Assembly: GCA_900547555.1 (NCBI GenBank)
Contig: URHG01000005.1
Coordinates: 1-64,000 of the forward strand
Reading direction: 5' to 3'
Length of the DNA stretch: 64,000 nt
From: an uncultured Porphyromonadaceae bacterium
GTDB taxonomy: Bacteria; Bacteroidota; Bacteroidia; Bacteroidales; UBA11471
How positions within the stretch are numbered: the first letter of the stretch is position 1; the number at the start of each line of letters is the position of its first letter. A program made the translations under genes and the position numbers. A model generated the notes under the pieces. The model did not search any database. It was not told the origin of the DNA and saw only the letters and a program-made list of their open reading frames with translations. Shown piece by piece: positions 44,557-55,094 of this stretch.

Positions 44557-44922
44557 ATGAGCAAAGAGACACCCAACGGAATGATCCATAACAACTTCTC
44601 GGTCAACACCACCATTGTAGGCAATATCAACGCGGCAAGCGACATACGCATCGACGGCTCGCTGCAAGGAAACATCGAATGTGCCGGGAAAGTAATTATC
44701 GGCGAGCAATCTCGCATTCAAGGCAATATCATCGCTGCCAACGCCGAAATCAACGGAAAGGTCAACGGAAACCTGACTATACAAGATGTTCTCACCCTGA
44801 AAGCCACGTCGAACATCGAGGGCGACATCGCTACACAAGTGTTGATCATCGAGCCCAAAGCCGTATTCAACGGCAGTTGCAAAATGCAAGACCCGAAACG
44901 GGCCGGAAAAGAGGGGAAATAA
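44557..44922 (+). CDS. Bactofilin (polymer-forming cytoskeletal protein)
   Basis: A 121-aa protein made almost entirely of the bactofilin beta-helix (NTTIVGNINAASDIRIDGS, then repeated GNI/KVI pairs to residue ~105). Bactofilins polymerise into cytoskeletal scaffolds involved in cell shape and wall synthesis. The gene is single and ends in a terminator hairpin. Confidence 0.9.
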   Translation: MSKETPNGMIHNNFSVNTTIVGNINAASDIRIDGSLQGNIECAGKVIIGEQSRIQGNIIAANAEINGKVNGNLTIQDVLTLKATSNIEGDIATQVLIIEPKAVFNGSCKMQDPKRAGKEGK

Positions 44923-44982
44923 CTCCGTCGAGACAGATTGACATATTCTCCGGTTTATTTCCCGACGGGAAAAATCACAGAC

Positions 44983-45017
44983 AGAGCCGTCGGCATTGCA
45001 GACCGCTCTGATTTTTT
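44983..45017 (+). terminator. Terminator after bactofilin gene
   Basis: AGAGC-C-GTC pairs with GAC-C-GCTCT around a 9-base loop, followed by GATTTTTTA. Confidence 0.65.
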
Positions 45018-45088
45018 ATCGACTTTCCAGTGGGAGCAGTTACAATCTCTCATGCTACCGATACGAAATCTCATAAAAACGTTTTCTC

Positions 45089-45673
45089 ATGATCGAATAC
45101 ATACGAGGTGAAGTTGCCGAACTTACTCCGACACTTGCCGTCATAGACTGTCAAGGGGTAGGTTACGGCCTGAATATCTCTCTGACCACATACAGTACAC
45201 TCGCCATAGGCCGGGAAGCCCGTCTTTACGTCTACGAAGCCATACGGGAAGACGCCCATCTGCTCTACGGGTTCATCGACCGGCGGGAACGGGAACTTTT
45301 CCTGCTGCTCATCTCGGTATCGGGCGTCGGCCCCAACACGGCCCGTATGATTCTGTCGTCTCTCTCCCCTGCCGAACTCGAACAGGTTATCGTTGCTGGA
45401 CAGGTAAATATGCTCAAATCGGTCAAAGGAATAGGCGCCAAAACAGCCGAACGAATAATTGTTGACCTCAAAGATAAAATAAAAGGGGGTAGTGATACGT
45501 TACTTATAAGCCATACGACCCAACAACAAGAATTACAAGACGAGGCCGTCGCCGCACTGGTGATGCTGGGATTTCCCCAAGCTGCCTCCCAAAAGGTCGT
45601 ACAAAAGCTGGTAAAAGAAAACCCGACACTGAAAGTCGAAAGTCTGATAAAAACGGCATTGAAAATGCTGTAA
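45089..45673 (+). CDS. ruvA: Holliday junction branch migration protein RuvA
   Basis: DNA-binding subunit of RuvAB that promotes Holliday junction branch migration. The 194-aa protein has the OB domain ([20 protein letters not shown]), the two helix-hairpin-helix motifs [13 protein letters not shown] near 80 and [13 protein letters not shown] near 114, and the C-terminal domain III. sprA follows after 57 bases. Confidence 0.95.
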   Translation: MIEYIRGEVAELTPTLAVIDCQGVGYGLNISLTTYSTLAIGREARLYVYEAIREDAHLLYGFIDRRERELFLLLISVSGVGPNTARMILSSLSPAELEQVIVAGQVNMLKSVKGIGAKTAERIIVDLKDKIKGGSDTLLISHTTQQQELQDEAVAALVMLGFPQAASQKVVQKLVKENPTLKVESLIKTALKML

Positions 45674-45730
45674 TTACGTATATCGACGGTCGGGTGAAGA
45701 TAAACCGATTCGCCCGCAGGCGGCCGTCCG

Positions 45731-48700
45731 ATGATGAGAAAGAGACTTTATGCGATATATATTCTTTTGGTTATAAGCGGAATAAGCATTTATTCCGCTT
45801 TTGCTGCATCTCAGGCTGTAAACGTCTCGCGCACCGCAGTTCCCGACGACACGATTCCCCGTACCCCGACACGTTTTCCCGTAGCGAAAACTACGATAGA
45901 GACTTTCGACGACCTGCATAGCCTGCCGCCGGCCGACCTGAAAACGCCCGAGAATGTCCGCACCGAAGTCGAGTACGACATAAAAACCAACTGTTACGTC
46001 ATACGCACCAAAGTCGGCGATATGGAGGTCTCCACCCCCTTTATGCTTACGGCCGACGAATACAGCGATTATTCCTTCCAGAAGTCAATGCAGGAATATT
46101 ATCGCGCAAAAAATGCCGAAAATTTCGCCAAAGGCGGTACGGAATTCGATTTTCTTGATATGCAATTCAACGTGCAGGCTCTCGATAAGGTATTCGGACC
46201 GGGAGGCGTCAGGTTGAAAACCAGCGGTTCGATGAGCCTCACCCTCAGCCTCGTTACCAATAAAATCGACAATCCGGCACTCTCGGAGAGCGCCCGAAAA
46301 AAGACCTATTTCGACTTCGACGAAAAAATACAGGCAACCATCAATGCCTCGGTCGGTACGAAAGTCGGCTTCAACATGACCTACAATACCGATGCCACAT
46401 TCGACTTCGACGCACAGAAAATGAGCCTCAAATACGAAGGAGATGAAGACCAAATCATCAAAACCATCGAAGGAGGAAACATAAGCATGACGACCGGTTC
46501 GTCACTGATCCGGGGAGGAACTTCGCTTTTCGGTCTGAAAACCACGCTGCAATTCGGGAAGCTGACCGTTACCGGACTTGTTTCCCAGCAGGAAACCGAT
46601 TCGAAAACGGTCAGCAGCAAAGGAGGTTCCCAAACCACCGAGTTCGAAATCGGCGTCGACGCCTACGACCAGAACCGGCACTTTTTTCTCGCCCACTACT
46701 TCCGGGACAATTACGACCAATTCATTTCCCGTCTTCCCTATATCACCTCGGGAATCACCATCAACCGTATAGAAATATGGGTTACCAACAAACAGGGTTC
46801 ATACGATAACGCCCGCAACATCGTTGCATTTGCCGACTTGGGAGAAACCTCTGCCGACAATCTTGCCAGCGACCACTGGACGACATCGGACGCTCAATAT
46901 CCCGTCAATGCGGCCAACAGCCTCTACAACGAAATCATCACTTCTTATCCCGACGCCCGCTATATCAGTCGGGTAACACAAGCGCTGAGCCCGCTCGAAA
47001 GTTATGGCATCTACGGCGGTGAAGATTACGCGAAAATAGAAAGCGCCCGACTTTTGTCTTCATCGGAATATACGCTCAACAACCAACTCGGTTATGTCTC
47101 GCTCAACAGCCAACTATCGAGCGATGAAGTCCTCGCCGTAGCCTTTGAATATACCAAAAACGGACAGACCTATCAAGTCGGAGAATTTTCGAGCGACATT
47201 ACCGATACCGAACAAAGCCTTTACGTAAAGATGCTGAAAGGGTCGACCATCACCAACAAAAAACCCATTTGGCACCTGATGATGAAAAATGTCTATTCGT
47301 TGGGCGCATACCAAGTAGAAAAAGAAAACTTCCGGCTCAACATCTATTATCAGAACGATTCGGCGGGGACGAATACCGCCTATCTGCCGGCAGGAAACAT
47401 CAAAGAAAAAACATTGTTGCAGGTCATGAACCTCGACCGGCTCGATAATAACGAAGAAACCAATTCCGACGGAATATTCGATTACGTATCGGGGTACACG
47501 ATACTACCCTCGTCGGGACGTATCATATTCCCTGTCGTAGAGCCTTTCGGTTCGCACTTGGAAAAAGCGATTGGCACACCCGACGCCTCGGCCTATGCTT
47601 ATCAGGAGCTGTATGATTCCACGCTCACCGTCGCCAAACAATTTGCCGACAAAAACAAATTCATTCTCAAAGGAGAATACCAAGCATCATACAGCTCCGA
47701 GATACACCTCAACGCATTCAACATACCCCGGGGCTCGGTGCGGGTTACGGCCGGAGGCGTAACACTTACCGAAAACGTCGATTATACAGTCGATTACAAC
47801 ATGGGCGTCGTAACGATTCTCAACCAGAGTTATATCGACTCGGGTACCAGTATCGACGTCTCCTTCGAGAACCAGAGCCTCAGCATGCAACGCAAGACAT
47901 TGGTAGGTCTCGACCTCAATTACGCTTTTACTCCGGATTTCAATCTGGGACTTACCCTCATGCACATGAAGGAAAAAGCCCTTACCGAGAAAGTGAATCT
48001 CGGTAGCGAGGTCCTCAACAATACGCTGTGGGGAGTAAACACATCCTACAACACCGAATTTCAATGGCTCACCTCTTGGCTCAACAAGATACCCACCGTA
48101 ACGGCCACAGCCCCGTCGAGATTATCACTTACCGCCGAATTCGCCCAGCTTATTCCGAGTGAAAAGAAAAACGCCTCGTCTCTCTCTTACCTCGACGACT
48201 TCGAAGGATCCCAGACGACTATCGACATACGCACGCCTTACTCATGGTCGCTGTCGGCAACTCCTTCGATGTTTATCGAATCGTCGTTGTCGAACAATCT
48301 TGATTACGGGAGAAACCGGGCTTTATTGGCTTGGTACTACATCGACCGGATTTTCACGCAACGGAATTCCTCCGCCACTCCAGCACACATCAAAAACGAC
48401 CTCGAACAACTATCGAACCATTACGTGCGCGAAGTCGAATACACCGAGGTATTTCCCAACAAGGAACTCAATTACGGAGAATCCTCGGTCATGCAGGTAC
48501 TCAACCTCTCTTACTATCCCCAAGAACACGGTCCCTATAATACCGATGCCGAAAATATCGACGACGAAGGTCGCCTGCTCAATCCCGAAAAGCGCTGGGG
48601 AGGCATCATGCGCAAAATGGACATCACCGATTTCGACAATTCCAATATCGAATATCTGCAATTCTGGCTCATGGATCCTTTCCTCTATAACGAAGACGGT

Positions 48701-51700
48701 AGCAATAAAGGCGGTATGCTCTACTTCAACTTCGGAGAGGTATCGGAAGATATTCTCAAAGACGGTATGAAGTCATACGAGAATGGACTGCCCATCAACA
48801 ACGATACAACCTATCTTGCCACTACCGTCTGGGGAAAAGTTTCGCGCCAACAATCGCTCACATATGCCTTCGACAACAGCAGCGGCGCCCGCGTACGCCA
48901 AGATGTGGGCCTCGACGGTCTCTCCAATGACGAAGAATTCAACTTCTCCTCTTATCAGGAATTCGTCGCAGGCTTACGCGCCAAATTATCAAACGCAGTA
49001 TTGAACCGCATGCTGGCCGATCCTCATTCGCCGCTGAACGACCCCGCCCGGGATAATTACCAGTACTTCCTGAGCGAAAGATTCAATCAAGAAGAAACCG
49101 ATATCCTCACCCGATACAAATACTACAATGGAACCGAAGGAAACTCCCTCTCTGCCGACGAAGCCGGGGACAAATACTACCAATCGTCGCGCAGCGTACC
49201 CGATGTCGAAGATATCAATCAGGACAACACGCTCGACGAATACGAACGCTATTACCAATACGCCGTAAAAATCACTCCCGAAGCACTACAAGTGGGAAGC
49301 AACTACATCACCGACATGCGTACGGTTACCGTACAGTTACGCAACGGAGAATCCTCGACCGTACGATGGTACCAGTTCAAAATTCCTTTACGCGACGATA
49401 GCGACGACGGTTCACACGAACCTCGACAAACCGTCGGTTCGATACAGGACTTCTCCAGTATACGCTTCGCCCGTATATTCCTCACCGGATTCAATAAAGA
49501 AACCCACCTGCGATTTGCAACCCTCGAACTGGTACGCGGAGAATGGCGGACTTACGAATATAAATTACACTCGGACATAAGCGGCAGCAGCAATGCTCCT
49601 GCCGAAGGAGACATAGATGTATCGGTCGTAAACATCGAAGAAAATGCCGGACAGACACCGGTCAATTACGTTCTACCTCCGGGCGTAACCCGTATCATAT
49701 CTCCCGACCAATCGCAGATTACACAGCTCAACGAACAAGCCATTTCGCTTACTATCAGAGACCTCCCATCGAAAAATGCGCGAGCCATATACAAAACCGC
49801 TGGTACGGATATGAGGAACTACAAAAACTTGCAGATGTTCACACACGCCGAGCAACTCATCGACGACGATACTGATCTCAAAAACGGAGAGCTGTCGGTC
49901 TTCATACGTTTAGGTTCGGACTACTGCAACAACTACTACGAATACGAAATTCCGCTGCAACTCACACCCGCCGGACGTTACAACACTTACAGCTCGGCCG
50001 ACCAAGAAAAAGTATGGCCGGAAGCCAACATGTTCGACTTCCCTCTCGAACTGCTCACCTCCCTGAAACAGGAGCGCAACATCGCCCAGAATACCAAAGG
50101 ATCGGGAGTCAGCAGTACGACACCCTATTCGAGTTACGATCCCGACAAGCCGACCAACAAAATCACGGTTGTGGGCAATCCATCGTTGTCGAATGTCAAA
50201 ACCATACTCGTCGGTGTACGCAACAACTCGGGACGCCGCAAAAGCGCAACCGTATGGATCAATGAATTGCGACTGAAAGGATTCAATGAGGAAGGTGGTT
50301 GGGCTGCCAAAGGCAATCTCAACCTCGCCGTATCAGACATTGCCACCCTCAACATGAGTGGGTTGATAGAAACGACCGGATTCGGAGGTATCGACCAAAG
50401 CCTGAGCGAACGACGACTCGACGACTTGTATCAATACAATTTCGCCGCTATGGTCGACGTGGGACGCTTTTTCCCGGAAAAAGCAAAAATCAAAGCTCCG
50501 ATCTTCTACTCTTACTCGATGGAAAAGTCCTTACCAAAATACAACCCGCTCGACCAAGACATCCTGCTATCCGACGCACTCGAAGCAGCAGCCAATGACG
50601 CCGCACGGGACTCGATAAAACAACTCTCCGTTACCCAGTCTACCGTAAAGAGTTTCAGCCTATCGGGATTCAAAGTCGACATTAAAAGCAAAAACCCGAT
50701 GCCCTACGACCCGGGAAACTTCACTTTCAGCTATTCACAAAACAAGCAACACGAAAACGACCCGACAACCGCCTACGAGAATACCAACACCTATAACGGA
50801 AATCTCATATACAGTTACTCGCCGCTCATCAAACCCTGGAAACCTTTCGACAAAATAAAATCGAAGTCGAAAAGCCTCGACATACTCAAAAAGATGGGTA
50901 TCAACTACCTGCCGAATAATATTTCTTTCGGCACCAGTATTTCGCGTTATTATTACGAACAACAATTGCGCAGTATCGACGAAACCGATGTTACTTTACC
51001 GGTATCGGTAAGCAAGAGTTTCTTATGGGATCGGCAATTTGCTATACAATGGAATCTCCTGCAAAGCCTTTCCATGAACCTGTCGACAGCTACCAATGCC
51101 CGCATCGAAGAACCGTCGGGAGCCGTAAACAAGCGCCTCTTTGCCGAGGAATATACGATATGGAAAGACTCGGTAAAAAACAGCCTGCGTCATTTCGGTA
51201 CGCCGTGGGAATACCAACAGAGCTTCAACGCGACCCTCAATGTCCCGCTCAACAACATACCCTCGCTCAACTGGATGACCCTCACCTCGTCATACAACGC
51301 GACCTACAACTGGAATCGCGGAGCCACCATAGACGATACGACATCGGTCGGCAACACCATCAGCAATCAGGGACGGCTCTCGGTCAACGGCCGATTCAAT
51401 TTCGAAACGCTCTATAACAAATCGAAATTCCTGAAATCGGTCAATCAGAAATTCAATAACCGAGGCAACAACAGCCGAGTCCCGCAAAAACGCAACAGAT
51501 ACCAACGAACCATCACGTTACGCGCCGACACATCGACGCTCGTAAAACACAATCTCGGCAGTAAAAAACCGATCGTATCGGCCACCCTCAAAGGCGAAGC
51601 CTATCCCATCAAATACAAAGTCGTCGATGCCAATACGATACGCGTCGAAACCCGGGACGACCAACGTATCATCGTTACCGTATTGCCGGGAAAACGTCCC

Positions 51701-53149
51701 GAAGAAAACAAATGGTATCAGGTAGGAATGTATGCAACACGTTTCGCCATGATGCTGCGCAGCATCAATATACAATATACCAATACCCGCTCGATGACCT
51801 TACCGTCGTTCGAACCTTCGGTCGGCGACATCTTCGGACAATCGACCGGTTACAACTCTATGGCTCCGGGACTGGGATTTGCATTTGCTACCGTAGGAAC
51901 CGGTTATATCGACAATGCTGTCGACAACAACTGGCTGATGACACAAGACTCGTCGCTCATCAGCCCGGCTATCCACAACCGCACCAACGATATGCAGGCC
52001 GATATCGTTCTCGAACCGCTGAAAGGATTCAAAATCACACTGAATATCGCCCGCAGCCATAGCCGGAACAACCAGATATATTTCATGTACGACGATATGC
52101 CGGCAATACAAGGAGGAAGTTTCACCATGACGCATATGGCCATATCTACGGCCTTCCGGAAACTATCGGCCGAAAACGGATACCAATCCGACGCTTTCGA
52201 CCGTTTTCTGCAAAACCGGCAGATTATCGCCAACCGACTCGAAGGAAAATACCAGAATACCCGTTACCCCGCAGCTGACTTCATCAGTGAAGCAAACCTT
52301 GCGGGACAGCCATACAACCGTATAAACGGAGGCGTAAATGCCAGCTCGGCCGATGTCATGATTCCGGCCTTCATTTCGGCCTACACCGGAAAAGATGCCA
52401 ACCAGATAGACCTTACGGCATTCCCGTCTTGGGGAAAACTGATTCCGAACTGGAAAGTTACATACGATGGACTGTCGAAATTGAAAAAGATGCAGAAGCA
52501 CTTCAAGAGTTTCATTATCTCGCACGCTTACAAGTGTACCTACAATGTAAACAGCTTCTCATCGTACCTCAACTGGGCCGGGGTAGGTGGTGATATGGGG
52601 TATGTAAAAGACTCGCAAACGGGAAATCCCGTTCCGTCTTCGCCCTACGACATTTCATCGGTAACCCTCATCGAAAGTTTCTCTCCGTTGTTGGGTATCG
52701 ACTTCACCATGAAAAACAATCTATCGGGCAGCCTCGCTTATAAAAACAGCCGGAATCTCAACCTGAGCATATCTTCGGTACAAATCGTCGAAGCCGTTAC
52801 CCAAGATATAACCGTAGGCGTCGGTTATAAATTTACCGGCCTGAGAGGATTTTTCTCGGGGAAAGGCGGCCAACAAGGCACTTTCAGCAATGACCTGAAC
52901 CTGCGCGGAGATTTCTCTTTCTCAAAAACACACTCTCTCATACGTCGTATCGAGCAAGATTATACCCAAGCGACAGCAGGAAATAAAGCCATCAATATGA
53001 AGTATTCGGCCGAATACAAGTTGAGTCGTTATATCACGCTGCAAGCCTACTACGACTTGCAAATCTCCACCCCGCTCATATCTTCGAGCAGCTACCCCAC
53101 ACTCAACAGCGACATAGGCATTACGATAAAACTCGACCTTGCCCGATAA
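45731..53149 (+). CDS. sprA: Type IX secretion outer-membrane translocon SprA (Sov)
   Basis: The largest gene in the window, 2472 aa, the expected size of SprA/Sov, the giant 36-strand barrel through which type IX cargo crosses the outer membrane. A signal peptide is seen at ~1-28 (YAIYILLVISGISIYSAFA). Family blocks include QNRHFFLAHYFRDNYD near residue 320 and ELRLKGFNEEGGW near residue 1517. The C-terminus ends in barrel-type strands (TLNSDIGITIKLDLAR). It follows ruvA as in other Bacteroidales. Codon use and composition match neighbours. An ATG one codon later is possible. Confidence 0.95.
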   Translation: MMRKRLYAIYILLVISGISIYSAFAASQAVNVSRTAVPDDTIPRTPTRFPVAKTTIETFDDLHSLPPADLKTPENVRTEVEYDIKTNCYVIRTKVGDMEVSTPFMLTADEYSDYSFQKSMQEYYRAKNAENFAKGGTEFDFLDMQFNVQALDKVFGPGGVRLKTSGSMSLTLSLVTNKIDNPALSESARKKTYFDFDEKIQATINASVGTKVGFNMTYNTDATFDFDAQKMSLKYEGDEDQIIKTIEGGNISMTTGSSLIRGGTSLFGLKTTLQFGKLTVTGLVSQQETDSKTVSSKGGSQTTEFEIGVDAYDQNRHFFLAHYFRDNYDQFISRLPYITSGITINRIEIWVTNKQGSYDNARNIVAFADLGETSADNLASDHWTTSDAQYPVNAANSLYNEIITSYPDARYISRVTQALSPLESYGIYGGEDYAKIESARLLSSSEYTLNNQLGYVSLNSQLSSDEVLAVAFEYTKNGQTYQVGEFSSDITDTEQSLYVKMLKGSTITNKKPIWHLMMKNVYSLGAYQVEKENFRLNIYYQNDSAGTNTAYLPAGNIKEKTLLQVMNLDRLDNNEETNSDGIFDYVSGYTILPSSGRIIFPVVEPFGSHLEKAIGTPDASAYAYQELYDSTLTVAKQFADKNKFILKGEYQASYSSEIHLNAFNIPRGSVRVTAGGVTLTENVDYTVDYNMGVVTILNQSYIDSGTSIDVSFENQSLSMQRKTLVGLDLNYAFTPDFNLGLTLMHMKEKALTEKVNLGSEVLNNTLWGVNTSYNTEFQWLTSWLNKIPTVTATAPSRLSLTAEFAQLIPSEKKNASSLSYLDDFEGSQTTIDIRTPYSWSLSATPSMFIESSLSNNLDYGRNRALLAWYYIDRIFTQRNSSATPAHIKNDLEQLSNHYVREVEYTEVFPNKELNYGESSVMQVLNLSYYPQEHGPYNTDAENIDDEGRLLNPEKRWGGIMRKMDITDFDNSNIEYLQFWLMDPFLYNEDGSNKGGMLYFNFGEVSEDILKDGMKSYENGLPINNDTTYLATTVWGKVSRQQSLTYAFDNSSGARVRQDVGLDGLSNDEEFNFSSYQEFVAGLRAKLSNAVLNRMLADPHSPLNDPARDNYQYFLSERFNQEETDILTRYKYYNGTEGNSLSADEAGDKYYQSSRSVPDVEDINQDNTLDEYERYYQYAVKITPEALQVGSNYITDMRTVTVQLRNGESSTVRWYQFKIPLRDDSDDGSHEPRQTVGSIQDFSSIRFARIFLTGFNKETHLRFATLELVRGEWRTYEYKLHSDISGSSNAPAEGDIDVSVVNIEENAGQTPVNYVLPPGVTRIISPDQSQITQLNEQAISLTIRDLPSKNARAIYKTAGTDMRNYKNLQMFTHAEQLIDDDTDLKNGELSVFIRLGSDYCNNYYEYEIPLQLTPAGRYNTYSSADQEKVWPEANMFDFPLELLTSLKQERNIAQNTKGSGVSSTTPYSSYDPDKPTNKITVVGNPSLSNVKTILVGVRNNSGRRKSATVWINELRLKGFNEEGGWAAKGNLNLAVSDIATLNMSGLIETTGFGGIDQSLSERRLDDLYQYNFAAMVDVGRFFPEKAKIKAPIFYSYSMEKSLPKYNPLDQDILLSDALEAAANDAARDSIKQLSVTQSTVKSFSLSGFKVDIKSKNPMPYDPGNFTFSYSQNKQHENDPTTAYENTNTYNGNLIYSYSPLIKPWKPFDKIKSKSKSLDILKKMGINYLPNNISFGTSISRYYYEQQLRSIDETDVTLPVSVSKSFLWDRQFAIQWNLLQSLSMNLSTATNARIEEPSGAVNKRLFAEEYTIWKDSVKNSLRHFGTPWEYQQSFNATLNVPLNNIPSLNWMTLTSSYNATYNWNRGATIDDTTSVGNTISNQGRLSVNGRFNFETLYNKSKFLKSVNQKFNNRGNNSRVPQKRNRYQRTITLRADTSTLVKHNLGSKKPIVSATLKGEAYPIKYKVVDANTIRVETRDDQRIIVTVLPGKRPEENKWYQVGMYATRFAMMLRSINIQYTNTRSMTLPSFEPSVGDIFGQSTGYNSMAPGLGFAFATVGTGYIDNAVDNNWLMTQDSSLISPAIHNRTNDMQADIVLEPLKGFKITLNIARSHSRNNQIYFMYDDMPAIQGGSFTMTHMAISTAFRKLSAENGYQSDAFDRFLQNRQIIANRLEGKYQNTRYPAADFISEANLAGQPYNRINGGVNASSADVMIPAFISAYTGKDANQIDLTAFPSWGKLIPNWKVTYDGLSKLKKMQKHFKSFIISHAYKCTYNVNSFSSYLNWAGVGGDMGYVKDSQTGNPVPSSPYDISSVTLIESFSPLLGIDFTMKNNLSGSLAYKNSRNLNLSISSVQIVEAVTQDITVGVGYKFTGLRGFFSGKGGQQGTFSNDLNLRGDFSFSKTHSLIRRIEQDYTQATAGNKAINMKYSAEYKLSRYITLQAYYDLQISTPLISSSSYPTLNSDIGITIKLDLAR

Positions 53150-53177
53150 ATGGGCAGAGACTTATGCCGGAAAAACA

Positions 53178-53214
53178 AAACGGGTTGCACGGGAAATTCC
53201 CGTGCAACCCGTTT
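53178..53214. terminator. Bidirectional terminator after sprA
   Basis: AAACGGGTTGCACGGGAA / TTCCCGTGCAACCCGTTT stem separating sprA from the convergent GlmU-like gene. Confidence 0.85.
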
Positions 53215-53235
53215 CCTGTCGGTATATCATTTCTC

Positions 53236-54432
53236 CTAAGCCTGATGAGGATAAGGTTTGTCGAAAAGCGATTGCAGGATTTGCCGTTCGGCATCGGAAA
53301 GTTTCTTGCCACGACGGGCCATCATACGCTCGGCCATCTCTATCACACGCGACACAGGCACTTCTTTAAATCCTTCCGCCCCACCCTGCACAAACGAATC
53401 AATAACCGTACGGGGAAAGCCCGGCCCGTAAATATTGGCTCCTACTCCCACAACCGTAGCCGTATTGAACATTGTATTGATACCCGAACGGGAATGATCG
53501 CCCATAAGCAGGCCGCAAAATTGCATGCCAGTAGCTTTAAAACGGTGAGAGGCATAATCCCACAACTTGATTTCGGCATAATTATTTTTGAGATTCGAAC
53601 AATTGGTATCTGCCCCCAGATTGCACCATTCTCCAATGACGGCATTTCCCAGATACCCGTCATGGCCTTTGTTCGAATAGGCAAGCATTACCACATTGCT
53701 CAATTCGCCTCCTACCTTGCAATAGGGGCCGAGTGTCGTCGCTCCGTAGATTTTGGCGTTCATATTCACCGTAGCATGGGTGCAGGCAGCAAACGGCGCA
53801 CGTATGCACACACCTTCCATGATTTCGGTATCGCGCCCTATATACACCGGGCCGTTATTGACATTGAGAATCACACATTCGAGTTTGGCACCCTCCTCTA
53901 TAAACAGTTTCGGTGTACCGTCGGGAAAGGTCGCATCTCCGACAAGACGGCAGGAATCGGGCAGGGGGCAAGAAACGCGACCGGTCGTAAGAAGGCGAAA
54001 ATCCTTTTCCATTTCACGACCGTTCTCCCGGAAAATGTCATACGAAGCGTTTATCCGAACATACTCTTCCTTATAAACCGTCGATTTCAAAAAATGCCGG
54101 GCTTCGAAATCGGAGCAGGTTCCTAAAAAAGCCAACAATCCACCGTCGGCATCGACAAGCGCTTCGCCGGAAACAAGAGATCCGATAGCGGCTACCAAGC
54201 CGGCATCGGGACACAAATTCCCGGCTATAAAAAGAGCCTCATCGGGAACGGCAGGATACTTCACGGCCAAATAACCGGCAGTAAGGGCCGTATAGTCGCC
54301 CGCCATATAATGTTGCCATTTTTCCTTTATGGTAAGAATACCCACTCTCACATCGCTCACCGCACGGGTAAATGTGATGGGCAGACAGGCACAATGTACC
54401 TCGGGTAAATCGAAAAGAACGATGTTTCTCAT
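53236..54432 (-). CDS. GlmU-like putative sugar nucleotidyltransferase with LbH domain
   Basis: A 398-aa protein. The N-terminal half has a degenerate nucleotidyltransferase-like fold (FDLPEVHCACLPITFTRAVSDVRVG) lacking an obvious GxGTRM loop. The C-terminal half from ~residue 190 is a left-handed beta helix (CKVGGELSNVVMLAYSNKGHDGYLG and NLGADTNCSNLKNNY) typical of GlmU C-domains. It is a recognised Bacteroidetes GlmU-family protein of uncertain function; true GlmU is not implied. The start at 54432 was chosen over 54492 because MRNIVLFD is the usual beginning. Confidence 0.8.
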   Translation of the reverse strand: MRNIVLFDLPEVHCACLPITFTRAVSDVRVGILTIKEKWQHYMAGDYTALTAGYLAVKYPAVPDEALFIAGNLCPDAGLVAAIGSLVSGEALVDADGGLLAFLGTCSDFEARHFLKSTVYKEEYVRINASYDIFRENGREMEKDFRLLTTGRVSCPLPDSCRLVGDATFPDGTPKLFIEEGAKLECVILNVNNGPVYIGRDTEIMEGVCIRAPFAACTHATVNMNAKIYGATTLGPYCKVGGELSNVVMLAYSNKGHDGYLGNAVIGEWCNLGADTNCSNLKNNYAEIKLWDYASHRFKATGMQFCGLLMGDHSRSGINTMFNTATVVGVGANIYGPGFPRTVIDSFVQGGAEGFKEVPVSRVIEMAERMMARRGKKLSDAERQILQSLFDKPYPHQA

Positions 54433-54501
54433 ATTTCTTCTTTTATAAGTATGAATTTCTTCGGGACAGATCTCCGGGAAACCCTCTATCATCGGAACGA
54501 T

Positions 54502-55005
54502 TTATTCTTCTTCGTCGCAATCGGGAAAACGGACGATAAAAGTCGTCCCTCCTATCGAAACGACATCGGCATTTTCCAGCCGCACCTGATCTCTTTTTCC
54601 AAGACGTTCCTGCCGCAGATAAGTCCCCGAACGGGCAGAACAGTCCCGAAGGGTATAAACCAATTCCCCATTTTTATTCCGGCGGACATGGATGATACAG
54701 TGCCGGCGTTCGAGATCGGCGTCGCTGCTCTCGATGGCAATATCCACATCGGTACCCTTGTTCCGGCGACCTATCACATTATCGCCAAGTACAAACGGGA
54801 ACTCCTGTCGTTCGCAACAATTATTCTCCAACACGACAAGCGTACCGCAATCGGTCGTATCGGGCTGACGAATAATTTCTTCATAAGAAAGCGAAAAACT
54901 TTTCCCGCAATGAGAACATACCAGAAAAAGCGATTCCCCGGCACCGCAACGCCGCTCATCGAAAGCCACATATCCGTCGCAACGGGGACAAAGGACTCTT
55001 TTCAT
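54502..55005 (-). CDS. FHA-domain protein with N-terminal zinc ribbon
   Basis: A 167-aa protein. Residues 5-40 carry two CxxC pairs (CPRC and CSHC) for zinc. The rest forms an FHA domain with NVIGRRNKG, DADLERRHCIIHV and SARSGTYL, which correspond to the GR, S/RRH and N/SGT phosphothreonine-binding positions. It should bind a phosphorylated protein or act as a scaffold. It stands alone, convergent with nothing, between GlmU-like and aldo/keto reductase genes. Its partner is unknown. Confidence 0.8.
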   Translation of the reverse strand: MKRVLCPRCDGYVAFDERRCGAGESLFLVCSHCGKSFSLSYEEIIRQPDTTDCGTLVVLENNCCERQEFPFVLGDNVIGRRNKGTDVDIAIESSDADLERRHCIIHVRRNKNGELVYTLRDCSARSGTYLRQERLGKRDQVRLENADVVSIGGTTFIVRFPDCDEEE

Positions 55006-55094
55006 ATCGTGCAAACTTTTTTACAAAGGTAGAAGATATTCGGCAGAGATACAAATTTGCCATTACTGGCCGTCGGGGAATAAAATCCCGATCA

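Noticed and set aside
45089..53149. Large antisense frames opposite sprA and ruvA
   Set aside because: They mirror G+C-rich codons of real genes and show no motifs or starts with promoters.
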